Shown: in pieces, positions 17,747 through 26,370 of the stretch
How the letters are laid out: the number at the start of each line of letters is the position of its first letter
How positions within the stretch are numbered: position 1 is the stretch's first letter
Assembly (NCBI RefSeq): GCF_016765635.1
Contig: NZ_JAESVD010000004.1
Coordinates: 62,001 to 126,000 of the forward strand
Direction of reading: 5' to 3'
Length of the DNA stretch: 64,000 nucleotides
From: Shewanella schlegeliana
GTDB taxonomy: Bacteria > Pseudomonadota > Gammaproteobacteria > Enterobacterales > Shewanellaceae
Notes under the pieces: generated by a model
Database searches by the model: none
The model's input: the letters and a program-made list of their open reading frames with translations, nothing else
Told to the model about the DNA's origin: nothing
Position numbers and translations under genes: made by a program

Positions 17747-18356
17747 AGGATCCTTCTTAGGCTTAAAGAACCGACTCGGCGGCTTAGCCTTATTATTAAT
17801 TTTCAGTAGTTTTCCACTGAGTGCTGCCCCTATATTAATCCTAGGTGATAGCCTAAGTGCAAGTTATGGCATGCCCGAAGATCAGGGATGGGTACAATTA
17901 TTACGTGAAAAAATGCCAGAGCATAGCATCATCAATGGTTCAGTAAGCGGTGAAACCTCTGCAGGAGGACTGCGCCGACTCCCCGCACTGCTTGACTCCA
18001 CGCAGCCTAAGCTGTTGTTAGTCGAGCTTGGTGGTAATGATGGTTTACGAGGTTTTCCACCTAAGCAGTTGAAAAACAATCTTACAAAAATTATCGAGCT
18101 GGCAAAGGAGCAAGAGGTAAAAGTCTTGCTCAGCGAAATCATGGTCCCTCCTAATTATGGACCAAGGTATGCGTCACAAATAAGTAGCGTCTATAAAGAG
18201 CTAGCGACTGAGCACGAAGTGACTCTGATGCCATTTTTTATGGAGCAGATTGCCATAGACCCCTCCTTAATGCAGCGAGATGGCATCCACCCCAATCAAA
18301 AAGCACAACCAGCAATAGCAGAGTTTATGTTGCCATGGTTTGAGCAGGCCTTATAA
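17727..18356 (+). CDS. tesA: Multifunctional acyl-CoA thioesterase I / arylesterase, GDSL family
   Basis: 209 residues, with an N-terminal hydrophobic signal ending around SAAPIL, so periplasmic. GDSL-family blocks: nucleophile ILGDSLSASYG (Ser42), block II with SGETSAGG, block III LGGNDG, and the Asp/His pair DGIHPN (D185, H188). It hydrolyses acyl thioesters, lysophospholipids and esters. The only credible start is ATG 17727, inside the divergent ybbA start. Confidence 0.93.
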   Translation: MALFSDIGSFLGLKNRLGGLALLLIFSSFPLSAAPILILGDSLSASYGMPEDQGWVQLLREKMPEHSIINGSVSGETSAGGLRRLPALLDSTQPKLLLVELGGNDGLRGFPPKQLKNNLTKIIELAKEQEVKVLLSEIMVPPNYGPRYASQISSVYKELATEHEVTLMPFFMEQIAIDPSLMQRDGIHPNQKAQPAIAEFMLPWFEQAL

Positions 18357-18487
18357 TCATCCACAAATCATTGCACGACCTAGTTTTTAGTTGAACCCTA
18401 AACAGTAATTTTTTGCCTTAAATAAGCTGGCCATTTGTATAATAAAGCCAGCCACAGGGGTATTTATACCATTTCAGGGAGAGTTAA

Positions 18488-19612
18488 ATGGAAACCCATA
18501 TGCGCTATTCAGTTATCGCGGCGGCTTGTTTTGCTGCCATCTGCTCCACCTCTGCAACTTCAGCAGAGCCTACTACACAAGTTAGCCCTCTTGCTCCAAA
18601 GGAGCAATCGTTAAAGCCTGAACAGGTTTATCCTCCCGTCGATAGCAAGTATGACTGGTTGCAACTGACCTCATTAGAGCTGTTAAAGGGTGAGATTAAA
18701 AACCTTTATGATGACAAACTAGAGTTTGAGAGTGATGAACTTGATACCGTGTTTATCGACTGGGAAGATGTGAAAGTGCTACAAAGTAGCGGTATCGTCA
18801 GTATAGGCTTTACCGATCTAAGCACCAAAACGGGTCATTTATTAGTTGAAAATGGTAAGTCTTATATTAATGGTGAAGAATTTGATAACTCCCAAATTAT
18901 GACCATTATTGCAGGCGATCAATCTGAAGCTAACTACTGGTCAAGTAAGATAACCTTAGGTGCTAACTTTCGCAGTGGTAATACAGACCAGATTGATTAC
19001 AGTGCCTTAGCTAAAACCATGCGCCGGACGACAGAGTCACGCTTCAATCTGGATTATATCGGTAACTACTCAAAAACCGATGGTGAAAACCGCATTAATA
19101 ATCACCGTATCAACACAAACTTTGACTGGTTTATCTCCAAGCAGTTCTACCTAAGACCAGTGTTTGCTGAAATCTACAAAGACCCCTTCTCAAATATCGA
19201 TTACAGAGTCACTCTCGGTTCGGGTCTCGGTTATAACATCATTGATAACTCAAAAACCGAATGGAGTATCAGTGGCGGTCCTGCATATACTTACACTCGA
19301 TTCGATGAAGTTGCAGATGGTGAAGAGCTTGACGATGGCAGTGCCGCAATGGTGATAGAAACGGTTTATGACACCGAGATCACCAGTGATATCGACTTCA
19401 ATACGCTATATCGAATTCAGTATGGTAATGAGAAGTCAGGTGGTTATACCCACCATGCTATTGCCACACTTGAGATAGAATTAACCAGCATATTCGACCT
19501 CGACCTATCGTTCGTATGGGATCGCATCAATAACCCACAGCCAGATGCAAACGGCTTTACCCCTAAGCAGGACGATTATCAGTTCATCGTTGGCTTTGGT
19601 ATCGACCTTTAG
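18488..19612 (+). CDS. DUF481 family outer-membrane protein (salt-stress YdiY type)
   Basis: 374 residues with a cleavable signal peptide (AAACFAAICSTSATSAEP). An N-terminal region of about 120 residues ends in a bacterial SH3-like segment, and then comes a DUF481 beta-barrel: alternating strands such as ANFRSGNTDQIDYSALAKTMRR, FDWFISKQFYLRPV, and a C-terminus ending DDYQFIVGFGIDL, with aromatic and hydrophobic residues near the end as in outer-membrane proteins. AGGGAG precedes ATG 18488; a second ATG four codons on is possible. Function unknown. Confidence 0.82.
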   Translation: METHMRYSVIAAACFAAICSTSATSAEPTTQVSPLAPKEQSLKPEQVYPPVDSKYDWLQLTSLELLKGEIKNLYDDKLEFESDELDTVFIDWEDVKVLQSSGIVSIGFTDLSTKTGHLLVENGKSYINGEEFDNSQIMTIIAGDQSEANYWSSKITLGANFRSGNTDQIDYSALAKTMRRTTESRFNLDYIGNYSKTDGENRINNHRINTNFDWFISKQFYLRPVFAEIYKDPFSNIDYRVTLGSGLGYNIIDNSKTEWSISGGPAYTYTRFDEVADGEELDDGSAAMVIETVYDTEITSDIDFNTLYRIQYGNEKSGGYTHHAIATLEIELTSIFDLDLSFVWDRINNPQPDANGFTPKQDDYQFIVGFGIDL

Positions 19613-19642
19613 GCAAGCGCTTTTAACTTGAAAGCTCTTTTC

Positions 19643-19680
19643 AATCATTCCCGTTATCTATCGTAGCGGGAATGATTTCT
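19643..19680 (+). terminator. Terminator of the DUF481 gene
   Basis: AATCATTCCCG/CGGGAATGATT stem with a 13-base loop, followed by a short T-rich stretch. Confidence 0.6.
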
Positions 19681-19868
19681 CATACAAAATCAAATTTTAT
19701 AGTTAACAACTGCTTAATCTTGCTTTTCAAATCAAAAACTGCGATTTTTTTATATTAACCTTAGCTATTGTAAATTGTCACAGTTCATCGAAACCATGAA
19801 TTAACCCGCTACAGTTCGGTAAAATTTTAGTCTATTTCTCAAAAGAACTAATTTCATACCCCCGTTTA

Positions 19869-19888
19869 AATGTGACTTTGTTCACATT
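19869..19888. promoter_or_regulatory. Consensus CRP-binding site upstream of the beta-helix fusion gene
   Basis: TGTGACTTTGTTCACA matches the TGTGA-N6-TCACA consensus perfectly, with symmetric AA and TT flanks. Its centre lies about 167 bp before the ATG at 20046. In Shewanella CRP controls anaerobic respiration genes, which would fit a haem-binding product; the regulation itself is inferred. Confidence 0.7.
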
Positions 19889-20045
19889 AAATTTCAAGCA
19901 GTAAGCCTTGTTTAAGCGTTTAACCTCCTATCAAAGAATAATTGATACTGCAATGCTAATAATTTGTTGTCCACATTTCACATTGCTTATCTTGTACGCC
20001 AGTGCAATCTAGTAGTCGCATAATAAAAATAAATTTGGAGACGCT

Positions 20046-22700
20046 ATGCTCAACAAGAAACCTTCATGGCTTATGCCAACCTTGATTGCCAGTGCTGTAG
20101 CAATAAGCCTAGGAGCTTGTTCATCAGACGATGACGAACCCAACGTAGTCGAAGAGGACACTGCAGTCGTCACACCGACACCAGAACCAGGCCCTAGTTT
20201 CCCTGATGGTGCCATCATGGTTGAAGACGGTGAAAACCTAACCATCCGTATTCAAGAGGCCTTAATTAACGCACAAAGCGGTGACGTTATCGTGCTACCC
20301 AAGGGTAACTTTGAGATCGAGTCAACACTGCTCTTTGACGGTGATGTCGATGGCGATGGCAGTTACGCAAAAAACGTGACTATCATGGGTTATGGCATGG
20401 AAGAGACGGTTCTAGACTTCTCCAAGGCTAACTCAGGCGATGGTATCTTTGTTCAGAATGCGCTCAATATTATCATTCAAGACTTGTCGGTGAATGAAGC
20501 TAAAAACAATGGTATTAAGCTTAAAAACACCAATGGTATTATCCTACGTCGACTCGCTACAGTTTGGGAAGGTGAGTTAGATGAAGGTAATGGAGCGTAC
20601 GGTCTCTACCCTGTTGAGTGTGAGAACATTCTTATTGAGGACACTTATGTGCGTGGTAGCGCCGATGCAGGTATTTATGTCGGTCAGTCTCAATACATAG
20701 TGGTACGCCGAAATATTGCCAAAGAAAACGTTGCGGGTATTGAGATTGAAAACTCAAAATATGCCGACGTGTATGACAACGAAGCCATGGGCAATACCGG
20801 TGGTATTTTGGTATTCGACCTCCCCATCGGCAACCACAGATACGGCTCGAGTGTTCGTATCTTTAATAACAAAGTCTACGACAACAATACCAAGAACTTT
20901 GCTAACGCCTCTGCTAACCCCGCAGGTGTACATATCGTTCCACCAGGAACCGGTATGATTATTCTCTCTACCGATGATGTCGAGATCTTCAACAACCAGG
21001 TAACTAACCACGATACCATGGGTGTGACGATCTCAAGCTTCTTTATCGCCGAGCCCGATATCTCAACCTTTGTCGCTAACTACGGTCAACCGGGCCAACC
21101 TATCGAAGACGGCTGGCGCCCAACGCCGCGTAATATCTATCTGCACGATAATGTGATTGAAGGCTATGGCCAGAAACCAAACGGTTATCTTATTGATGAT
21201 ATCATCAAAGGTTACCTGTTTACCCACGGTCAATTCCCTGGTGTGCTCTACGATGGTTTAGGTGAGTTGCTCTCCAATAACGGTACCGCAGCTTATCTAG
21301 GTTTGCAGGAACTCCCTTTTGCAGCAGATGGTAGTGATAACATCTGTGCCAGCAACAACGGCGATGTGTCATTTGGTCGTTTATACGCTAATGACAATAC
21401 CGATATGGCCAGTCCCGAGTTCTTACTCGAGAAGACTCAAGCCGATATTATGGATTGCCAACAGGTGAGCCTTCCTGTTCATACCGTGACATTTGGTGAA
21501 CAGATCTTCGGTTGTGGTGTTGATGACGAAACAGAAGGCTGTGACGGCGGTAACCTCGTTGGTGGCGGTGGCAGCATTGGCGATGATGAAGGTGGCCTTG
21601 ATGGCGATGGGGATCTCAGTCTATGTAAGGCGGAAGGTTCAAATGCCTCTTGGGACGCTCTGCTAAAAGCGAACTGCCCTAACCTGTCAGACTACAACCT
21701 GTTCGCCGATATGAAGAACCCAACTGACGCGCCTAATTCAGGCGGTATGCCTTACGATATGAATACCCAGCTATTCACCGATTATTCGAGTAAATACCGT
21801 TATGTATTCGTGCCTGAGGGTAAGAAAGCCAACTACTCAGAAGATGAATCGTTTGAATTCCCAGTTGGTAGTGTCATCGTTAAGTCTTTCGCCCTACCTG
21901 CTGACACCAGCAAGCGTGGCATCGCTAACGAAGAGCTGGTTGAAACGCGCCTATTGATTAAACGCGCAACGGGTTGGACAGCACTGCCATATGTATGGAA
22001 TGCCGCAAAATCTGACGCCGTGTTAGCCAAAGCGGGAGCGATTCAAGGCAAGAGTGTTATGCATAATGGCGAAGACATGGAGTTTGACTATGTTGTGCCT
22101 AGCATGAACCAGTGTAAACAGTGTCACCAGTTAAAGGCCAACGCTGACAGCCCTGCTAAGTTCGCCCCTATTGGCCCTAAAGCGCGTAACCTCAATAAAG
22201 ATTACACCTATAGCGATGGTGCCATGAATCAGCTACTCAAGTGGCAAGCAGCTGGCATATTGCAGGGTGTCCCCGAGTTGGCTAACGTTGATGCTGTTCC
22301 AGCCTTTAACGATGGCGATGAAGTTAATCTAGCTGCTATGTCTGATGCAGAGCTGATGACAACAGCTAAGGGTTATCTAGACATTAACTGTGCCCACTGC
22401 CACCGCCCTGAAGGTAACGCTTCAAACACCGGCTTAAAGCTTGAGTATTGGAGAGCTTACGATGAAGATGCTGGCCTATCACACGGTACTTGTAAGTCGC
22501 CTGTTGCTTATGGTGGTGGATCACTTGGTTTTGATATTGTGCCAGGCAGTCCAGAGGAGTCGATTCTTCACTTCAGAATGGCATCGAATGATCCTGGTGA
22601 CAGAATGCCAGAAATTGGACGCAGTCTATCTCATGCAGAGGGGGTAGCCCTTATCAATGAGTGGATTAAACGTCTGCCTCAAGCAAGCTGCTCTAACTAG
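20046..22700 (+). CDS. Lipoprotein fusing a parallel beta-helix to a two-CxxCH TIGR03806-type domain
   Basis: 884 residues. Lipobox LGAC at Cys25, then an acidic tether. Residues about 55-490 are right-handed parallel beta-helix repeats resembling TIGR03805 (NGIKLKNTNGIILRRLATVWEG, AGIYVGQSQYIVVRRNIAKEN, AGIEIENSKYADVYDNEA). A Gly/Asp-rich linker at about 498-528 follows. The C-terminal 355 residues match the TIGR03806 layout (NTQLFTDYSSKYRYVFVPEG, VIVKSF) with haem-type motifs C690 (CKQCH) and C782 (CAHCH). As known, those two families usually occur as separate neighbouring genes. A CRP site lies upstream and a strong terminator downstream. Confidence 0.88.
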   Translation: MLNKKPSWLMPTLIASAVAISLGACSSDDDEPNVVEEDTAVVTPTPEPGPSFPDGAIMVEDGENLTIRIQEALINAQSGDVIVLPKGNFEIESTLLFDGDVDGDGSYAKNVTIMGYGMEETVLDFSKANSGDGIFVQNALNIIIQDLSVNEAKNNGIKLKNTNGIILRRLATVWEGELDEGNGAYGLYPVECENILIEDTYVRGSADAGIYVGQSQYIVVRRNIAKENVAGIEIENSKYADVYDNEAMGNTGGILVFDLPIGNHRYGSSVRIFNNKVYDNNTKNFANASANPAGVHIVPPGTGMIILSTDDVEIFNNQVTNHDTMGVTISSFFIAEPDISTFVANYGQPGQPIEDGWRPTPRNIYLHDNVIEGYGQKPNGYLIDDIIKGYLFTHGQFPGVLYDGLGELLSNNGTAAYLGLQELPFAADGSDNICASNNGDVSFGRLYANDNTDMASPEFLLEKTQADIMDCQQVSLPVHTVTFGEQIFGCGVDDETEGCDGGNLVGGGGSIGDDEGGLDGDGDLSLCKAEGSNASWDALLKANCPNLSDYNLFADMKNPTDAPNSGGMPYDMNTQLFTDYSSKYRYVFVPEGKKANYSEDESFEFPVGSVIVKSFALPADTSKRGIANEELVETRLLIKRATGWTALPYVWNAAKSDAVLAKAGAIQGKSVMHNGEDMEFDYVVPSMNQCKQCHQLKANADSPAKFAPIGPKARNLNKDYTYSDGAMNQLLKWQAAGILQGVPELANVDAVPAFNDGDEVNLAAMSDAELMTTAKGYLDINCAHCHRPEGNASNTGLKLEYWRAYDEDAGLSHGTCKSPVAYGGGSLGFDIVPGSPEESILHFRMASNDPGDRMPEIGRSLSHAEGVALINEWIKRLPQASCSN

Positions 22701-22782
22701 CAAGCTGCGCTAAATAATGATGTGATGATGTGGTAGCCAATCTAATTATTTAGCAGTTATTTAGCCAAGCGCTCATCGATAC

Positions 22783-22811
22783 AAAGGCCGGGAACCTCCC
22801 GGCCTTTTTTC
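22783..22811 (+). terminator. Strong intrinsic terminator between the two paralogous genes
   Basis: AAAGGCCGGGA/TCCCGGCCTTT stem with an ACC loop followed by T6. It separates the fusion gene from its downstream paralogue. Confidence 0.92.
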
Positions 22812-22842
22812 TAACCCCGAAACAAACTATCGTAGGTGGTGT

Positions 22843-24021
22843 ATGCGTAAACTAATTCTACTTACCCTGCTAATGCCTTTAATTAGCTGCGGCGGCTCTG
22901 ATGATTCAGCCGAAGTGGCCATACAACCAGAAACACCGAGCGTCACTCCCAATCCCACACCAGACCCAGCTCCAAGCTCTGCCTGTGAAGCTAATACCAG
23001 TGAGGTTAACTGGGACGCACTCATGAATGAAGACTGTGACTTCTTGGCGCAATATGGCCTGTTTGTCGACCCCAGTATTCCGACAGGCTCTCCTATCGCC
23101 CCAGGGCTCCCCTATCAACTATCGACTCAACTTTTCACTAACTATGCCAGTAAACACCGCTTCATCTTCATACCTGAAGGTAAAGCCGTTCGCTATGATG
23201 CTACGGGTACCTTCGATATGCCAGTAGGAACGGTCTTAGTCAAAAGTTTCTCTTTACCTTTCGATACCCAAGTCACCGGTGCTAATAACGAGGTATTAGT
23301 AGAAACCCGATTGCTGATCCATAGAGAAACAGGCTGGACGACCCTGCCCTATACCTGGCAAGACGGCGAGGCAGTGCTGCAAGTAGCAGGTAAGGATGTC
23401 GCTCATAGCTTAAATCACCAAGGTGAGCGCCAAAGCTTCGATTACCACGTTCCAAGTAGAGCGGAATGTAAGCTGTGTCATCAAACCAGTGCCGACAACA
23501 GTCGCATCGAACCGATAGGGTTAAAAGCCCACCTACTTAATCGCCCAGTTGTTCACCAAGGAAGCGAGCTCAATCAATTACAACTGTGGCAGCAACTAGG
23601 ATTACTTAACGGCCTCCCCGAGCTTACTCAAGTTGGCAAGGCCTATGATATTTTTGATGAGTCTGCGCCATTAACAGCTAGAGCCAAAGGCTATCTAGAT
23701 ATTAATTGCGCCCACTGCCATAACCCACAAGGTTTCGCCAGCATATCCGGATTAAGACTGGGGTTTTATGTGGATCATACCAGCTTTGAATATGGCATTT
23801 GTAAGCAGCCACCTGGTTGGGATGGCGGTGCGAAGGGGCTGTCGTATGACATCATCCCTAGTGATGGTGAACACTCGATTCTTGTTTACAGACAGGAGCT
23901 CAATGAGCCCAAAGACAGAATGCCGCCGATAGGCCGTAGTATCGCCCACACAGATGCTGTGGCCCTCATAGAACAGTGGATTGACCAAATGCCACCAGAG
24001 CTGGGTAACTGCCAACAATAG
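22843..24021 (+). CDS. TIGR03806-type lipoprotein with two CxxCH motifs
   Basis: 392 residues. Lipobox LISC at Cys16, then a Pro/Thr-rich tether. It aligns along its length with the C-terminal part of the preceding gene product: TSEVNWDALMNEDC, STQLFTNYASKHRFIFIPEGKAV, GTVLVKSFSLP, RLLIHRETGWTTLPY, C209 (CKLCH), C289 (CAHCH), KDRMPPIGRSIAH. Two c-type haems are therefore likely. There is no beta-helix part. Only 31 bp follow the upstream terminator, so it either has its own promoter or depends on read-through. An AraC-type regulator gene is convergent downstream. Confidence 0.88.
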   Translation: MRKLILLTLLMPLISCGGSDDSAEVAIQPETPSVTPNPTPDPAPSSACEANTSEVNWDALMNEDCDFLAQYGLFVDPSIPTGSPIAPGLPYQLSTQLFTNYASKHRFIFIPEGKAVRYDATGTFDMPVGTVLVKSFSLPFDTQVTGANNEVLVETRLLIHRETGWTTLPYTWQDGEAVLQVAGKDVAHSLNHQGERQSFDYHVPSRAECKLCHQTSADNSRIEPIGLKAHLLNRPVVHQGSELNQLQLWQQLGLLNGLPELTQVGKAYDIFDESAPLTARAKGYLDINCAHCHNPQGFASISGLRLGFYVDHTSFEYGICKQPPGWDGGAKGLSYDIIPSDGEHSILVYRQELNEPKDRMPPIGRSIAHTDAVALIEQWIDQMPPELGNCQQ

Positions 24022-24036
24022 AGTAAATGATGCCCT

Positions 24037-25071
24037 TTAGTCGCCGCGAATTAAAGGGCTGTTAAGGCGGTGAAAGTGCCCAGGAGGGTGGCCAATCCAA
24101 TGTTTAAAGCTTTGTCTAAAATGACTCACATCGCCAAAGCCCATCAGATCAGAGATTTCATCTATAGAGTAATCACTGGTTAAAATCAGATCTATTGCCA
24201 TCTGACAGCGCACCTGATCCACCAGCTTTTGATAACTGGTATTTGCCGAAGCTAATCTTCGGCGCAATGTTCTCGCACTGATACTTTGCCTATCGGCCAT
24301 CGCGTCCATGCTAGGTAATTCAGGGGCCAGCTCTCTTAGTATCGTCAAGACCTGTGATATATAGGAGTGCGAAGTCTCAGTCCTTTGGTTTGCTACGGCT
24401 TGCTCGAATGAGTAAGTTACAGGTAGCGCTAAATATCGGTGCTCAATCGACCACTCAAAAAACTCACTATCAAATGAGATATCAGCCCCAGACTGCGCAG
24501 ATAAAAATTCAACAACTCTAACGGGTTCAGCTAAGGCAATATGAGATACTCGAATATTCTCTCCAGTAAGCTCTTTAGCAAAAGCTAACAGGGAGCAAAT
24601 ACTGTGCTGAAATTGAAAACTGTAACGCTCGATATCGACTTTATTGGTATTTAACCACCTGACATACAAGCGTCCATCGTCATTTCTTAATAGGTTATCA
24701 GAAAAGCTCCCCACTAATTCGGGGTGAGAAATAGCAAACTGCAAACACTCACCTAAGGTGTTAAATTTAGCGAGGTGGGGTAACAACACATCAAGCTGAG
24801 CAACTTTATAACTTGATGCGGCTTTGGCGGCGATTTCAAGATCGGGGCTAAGTTGACGCAGATAGTTCATTGCATAATCAACCTGCCACACGTAGACAAA
24901 CTGACTCTGCATCAGTTCCGATTCACCTATACCTATATCGCTATAGAGACGCTCGGCAACCTCATTGCTAAAGTTCTGCTTCAAGTAACGAAACAGATTC
25001 TTTAGCTCGTAAGCTGGATAAGACTGATCTCCTACCCGAATATGAGGTTTATAGCTACAGGGCTGATCCAT
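24037..25071 (-). CDS. AraC-family transcriptional regulator (arabinose-binding-type N-terminal domain)
   Basis: 344 residues. The N-terminal about 200 residues follow the OruR/ArgR-like arabinose-binding-domain family (FGGLAR-like start lacking, but QVDYAMNYLRQLSPDLEIAAKAASSYK, TLGECLQFAISH). The C-terminal AraC helix-turn-helix pair is clear (MADRQSISARTLRRRLASANTSYQKLVDQVRCQMAIDLI as two blocks, then ISDLMGFGDVSHFRQSFKHWIGHPPG). AAAGAG precedes the ATG. It ends 15 bp from the convergent haem lipoprotein gene and may control that cluster, or the lipase further along; this is only inference. Confidence 0.88.
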   Translation of the reverse strand: MDQPCSYKPHIRVGDQSYPAYELKNLFRYLKQNFSNEVAERLYSDIGIGESELMQSQFVYVWQVDYAMNYLRQLSPDLEIAAKAASSYKVAQLDVLLPHLAKFNTLGECLQFAISHPELVGSFSDNLLRNDDGRLYVRWLNTNKVDIERYSFQFQHSICSLLAFAKELTGENIRVSHIALAEPVRVVEFLSAQSGADISFDSEFFEWSIEHRYLALPVTYSFEQAVANQRTETSHSYISQVLTILRELAPELPSMDAMADRQSISARTLRRRLASANTSYQKLVDQVRCQMAIDLILTSDYSIDEISDLMGFGDVSHFRQSFKHWIGHPPGHFHRLNSPLIRGD

Positions 25072-25156
25072 TTAACTCTTTAAAAATTGATTTGTATCAA
25101 TATTTTTAACGGATCTAAATAAGAATTAACAGACTTATATTAATTAAAGCTTAAAA

Positions 25157-25179
25157 AAAACCTGCTCTAGGCAGGTTTT
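25157..25179 (-). terminator. Terminator of sohB
   Basis: AAAACCTGC/GCAGGTTTT stem with TCTAG loop; the minus strand continues into an eight-T run, 25 bp after the sohB stop. Confidence 0.85.
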
Positions 25180-25204
25180 AGTAATAAACTAGCAAGGTAT
25201 ATTG

Positions 25205-26233
25205 CTATTTAAGCGGTTGATTCTTTTCTGCAAACTTATTGAAGATTGCATTGAAAGACAAAGATGCGCCATGGGCTATCTTGTCTGAAAGCTTCTTTTT
25301 AAGCTGATATTGCACCTTAATCACGGTACGCTCATTTGCCAGCTTCATAATCACATCATCACTGGTTGAGATCTCATCAACTAGCCCTAATTCAATAGCT
25401 TGTTGACCGTACCAATGCTCACCTGTTGCAACTTTGGCAATATCTAACTCAGGTCTGTACTTGGCGATAAATTCTTTAAAGAGCACATGGGTCTCTTCCA
25501 GTTCTTTTTGGAACTTCACTCGCCCTTCATCGGTGTTTTCACCGAAGATAGTTAGCGTACGTTTAAAATCACCTGCTGTGTGCTGTTCATAATCGATATC
25601 GTGCTTTTTCAATAATCGATTAAAGTTAGGTACTTGAGCAACAACGCCGATTGAACCAACGATAGCAAAAGGGGCCGAATAAATTTTATTCGCCACGCAG
25701 GCCATCATATAACCGCCACTGGCAGCAACTTTATCGACACAGATGCTCAGTGGGATCTCAGCTTGTCTTAGACGGTCTAGTTGACTAGAAGCCAAGCCAT
25801 AACCATGCACCATGCCACCGCCACTTTCGACGTTGACGATGACCTCATCACCCTTATCTGCAATGGCTAAGATTGCGCTGATCTCTTCACGCAGAGATGC
25901 CACTTCATTAGCATCGATACTACCTTTAAAATCAACAACAAAAACTTTAGGCTCAGTATCTTCTACTTGATCTTTTTGCTCTTTCTCTTTGGCTTTCTCA
26001 TCAGCTTTTAACTGCTTCTCATAAGCCTTAAATGCTTTTTTAGATAGTAACTCTTCCTTCAAGTCATGCTTCAATGACTTAAGGTTATCACTTAGATTAG
26101 TTAGCTTAAGCTCACCCTTTTCAGCCTTTTGCTTCATCGAAGACGCAAGCACCACAATCACAACTGCAATAATCGCAACAACGATAGTAATTGCTTTGGC
26201 CAAAAACAAACCGTATTCGTACAGGAATTCCAA
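25205..26233 (-). CDS. sohB: Inner-membrane peptidase SohB (family S49)
   Basis: 342 residues. An N-terminal membrane helix (about 12-32) is followed by a charged coiled region (KAYEKQLKADEKAKEKEQKD) and the S49 protease core: VFVVDFKGSIDANEVASLREE, VNVESGGGMVHGYGLA, KVAASGGYMMACVANK with the catalytic Ser, and IVGSIGVV. The start is TTG at 26233, with GGAGA six bases upstream. SohB degrades membrane or signal peptides in the periplasm by family knowledge. Confidence 0.93.
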   Translation of the reverse strand: MEFLYEYGLFLAKAITIVVAIIAVVIVVLASSMKQKAEKGELKLTNLSDNLKSLKHDLKEELLSKKAFKAYEKQLKADEKAKEKEQKDQVEDTEPKVFVVDFKGSIDANEVASLREEISAILAIADKGDEVIVNVESGGGMVHGYGLASSQLDRLRQAEIPLSICVDKVAASGGYMMACVANKIYSAPFAIVGSIGVVAQVPNFNRLLKKHDIDYEQHTAGDFKRTLTIFGENTDEGRVKFQKELEETHVLFKEFIAKYRPELDIAKVATGEHWYGQQAIELGLVDEISTSDDVIMKLANERTVIKVQYQLKKKLSDKIAHGASLSFNAIFNKFAEKNQPLK

Positions 26234-26312
26234 AATATTCTCCAGCTAGACCATCTATCTTTTCAATTTGGCGGCTATTCTACCAGCCTATTTGCCAATA
26301 AAACATGGCAAT

Positions 26313-26342
26313 AAAAAACCCAGCTTTCGCTGGGTCTTTTTT
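26313..26342 (-). terminator. Terminator of the VolA-like lipase gene
   Basis: ACCCAGC/GCTGGGT stem, TTTC loop, flanked by A6 and T-runs, just after the lipase stop codon. Confidence 0.88.
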
Positions 26343-26370
26343 TAAACAGTTCTAAATTTGATTATAAGTA

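Larger units (their letters stand above)
19613..20045. other. Intergenic regulatory region, 433 bp
   Basis: Holds the DUF481 gene's terminator at its left end and, on the right, a consensus CRP site and the leader of the beta-helix fusion gene. No coding sequence seen. Confidence 0.65.
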
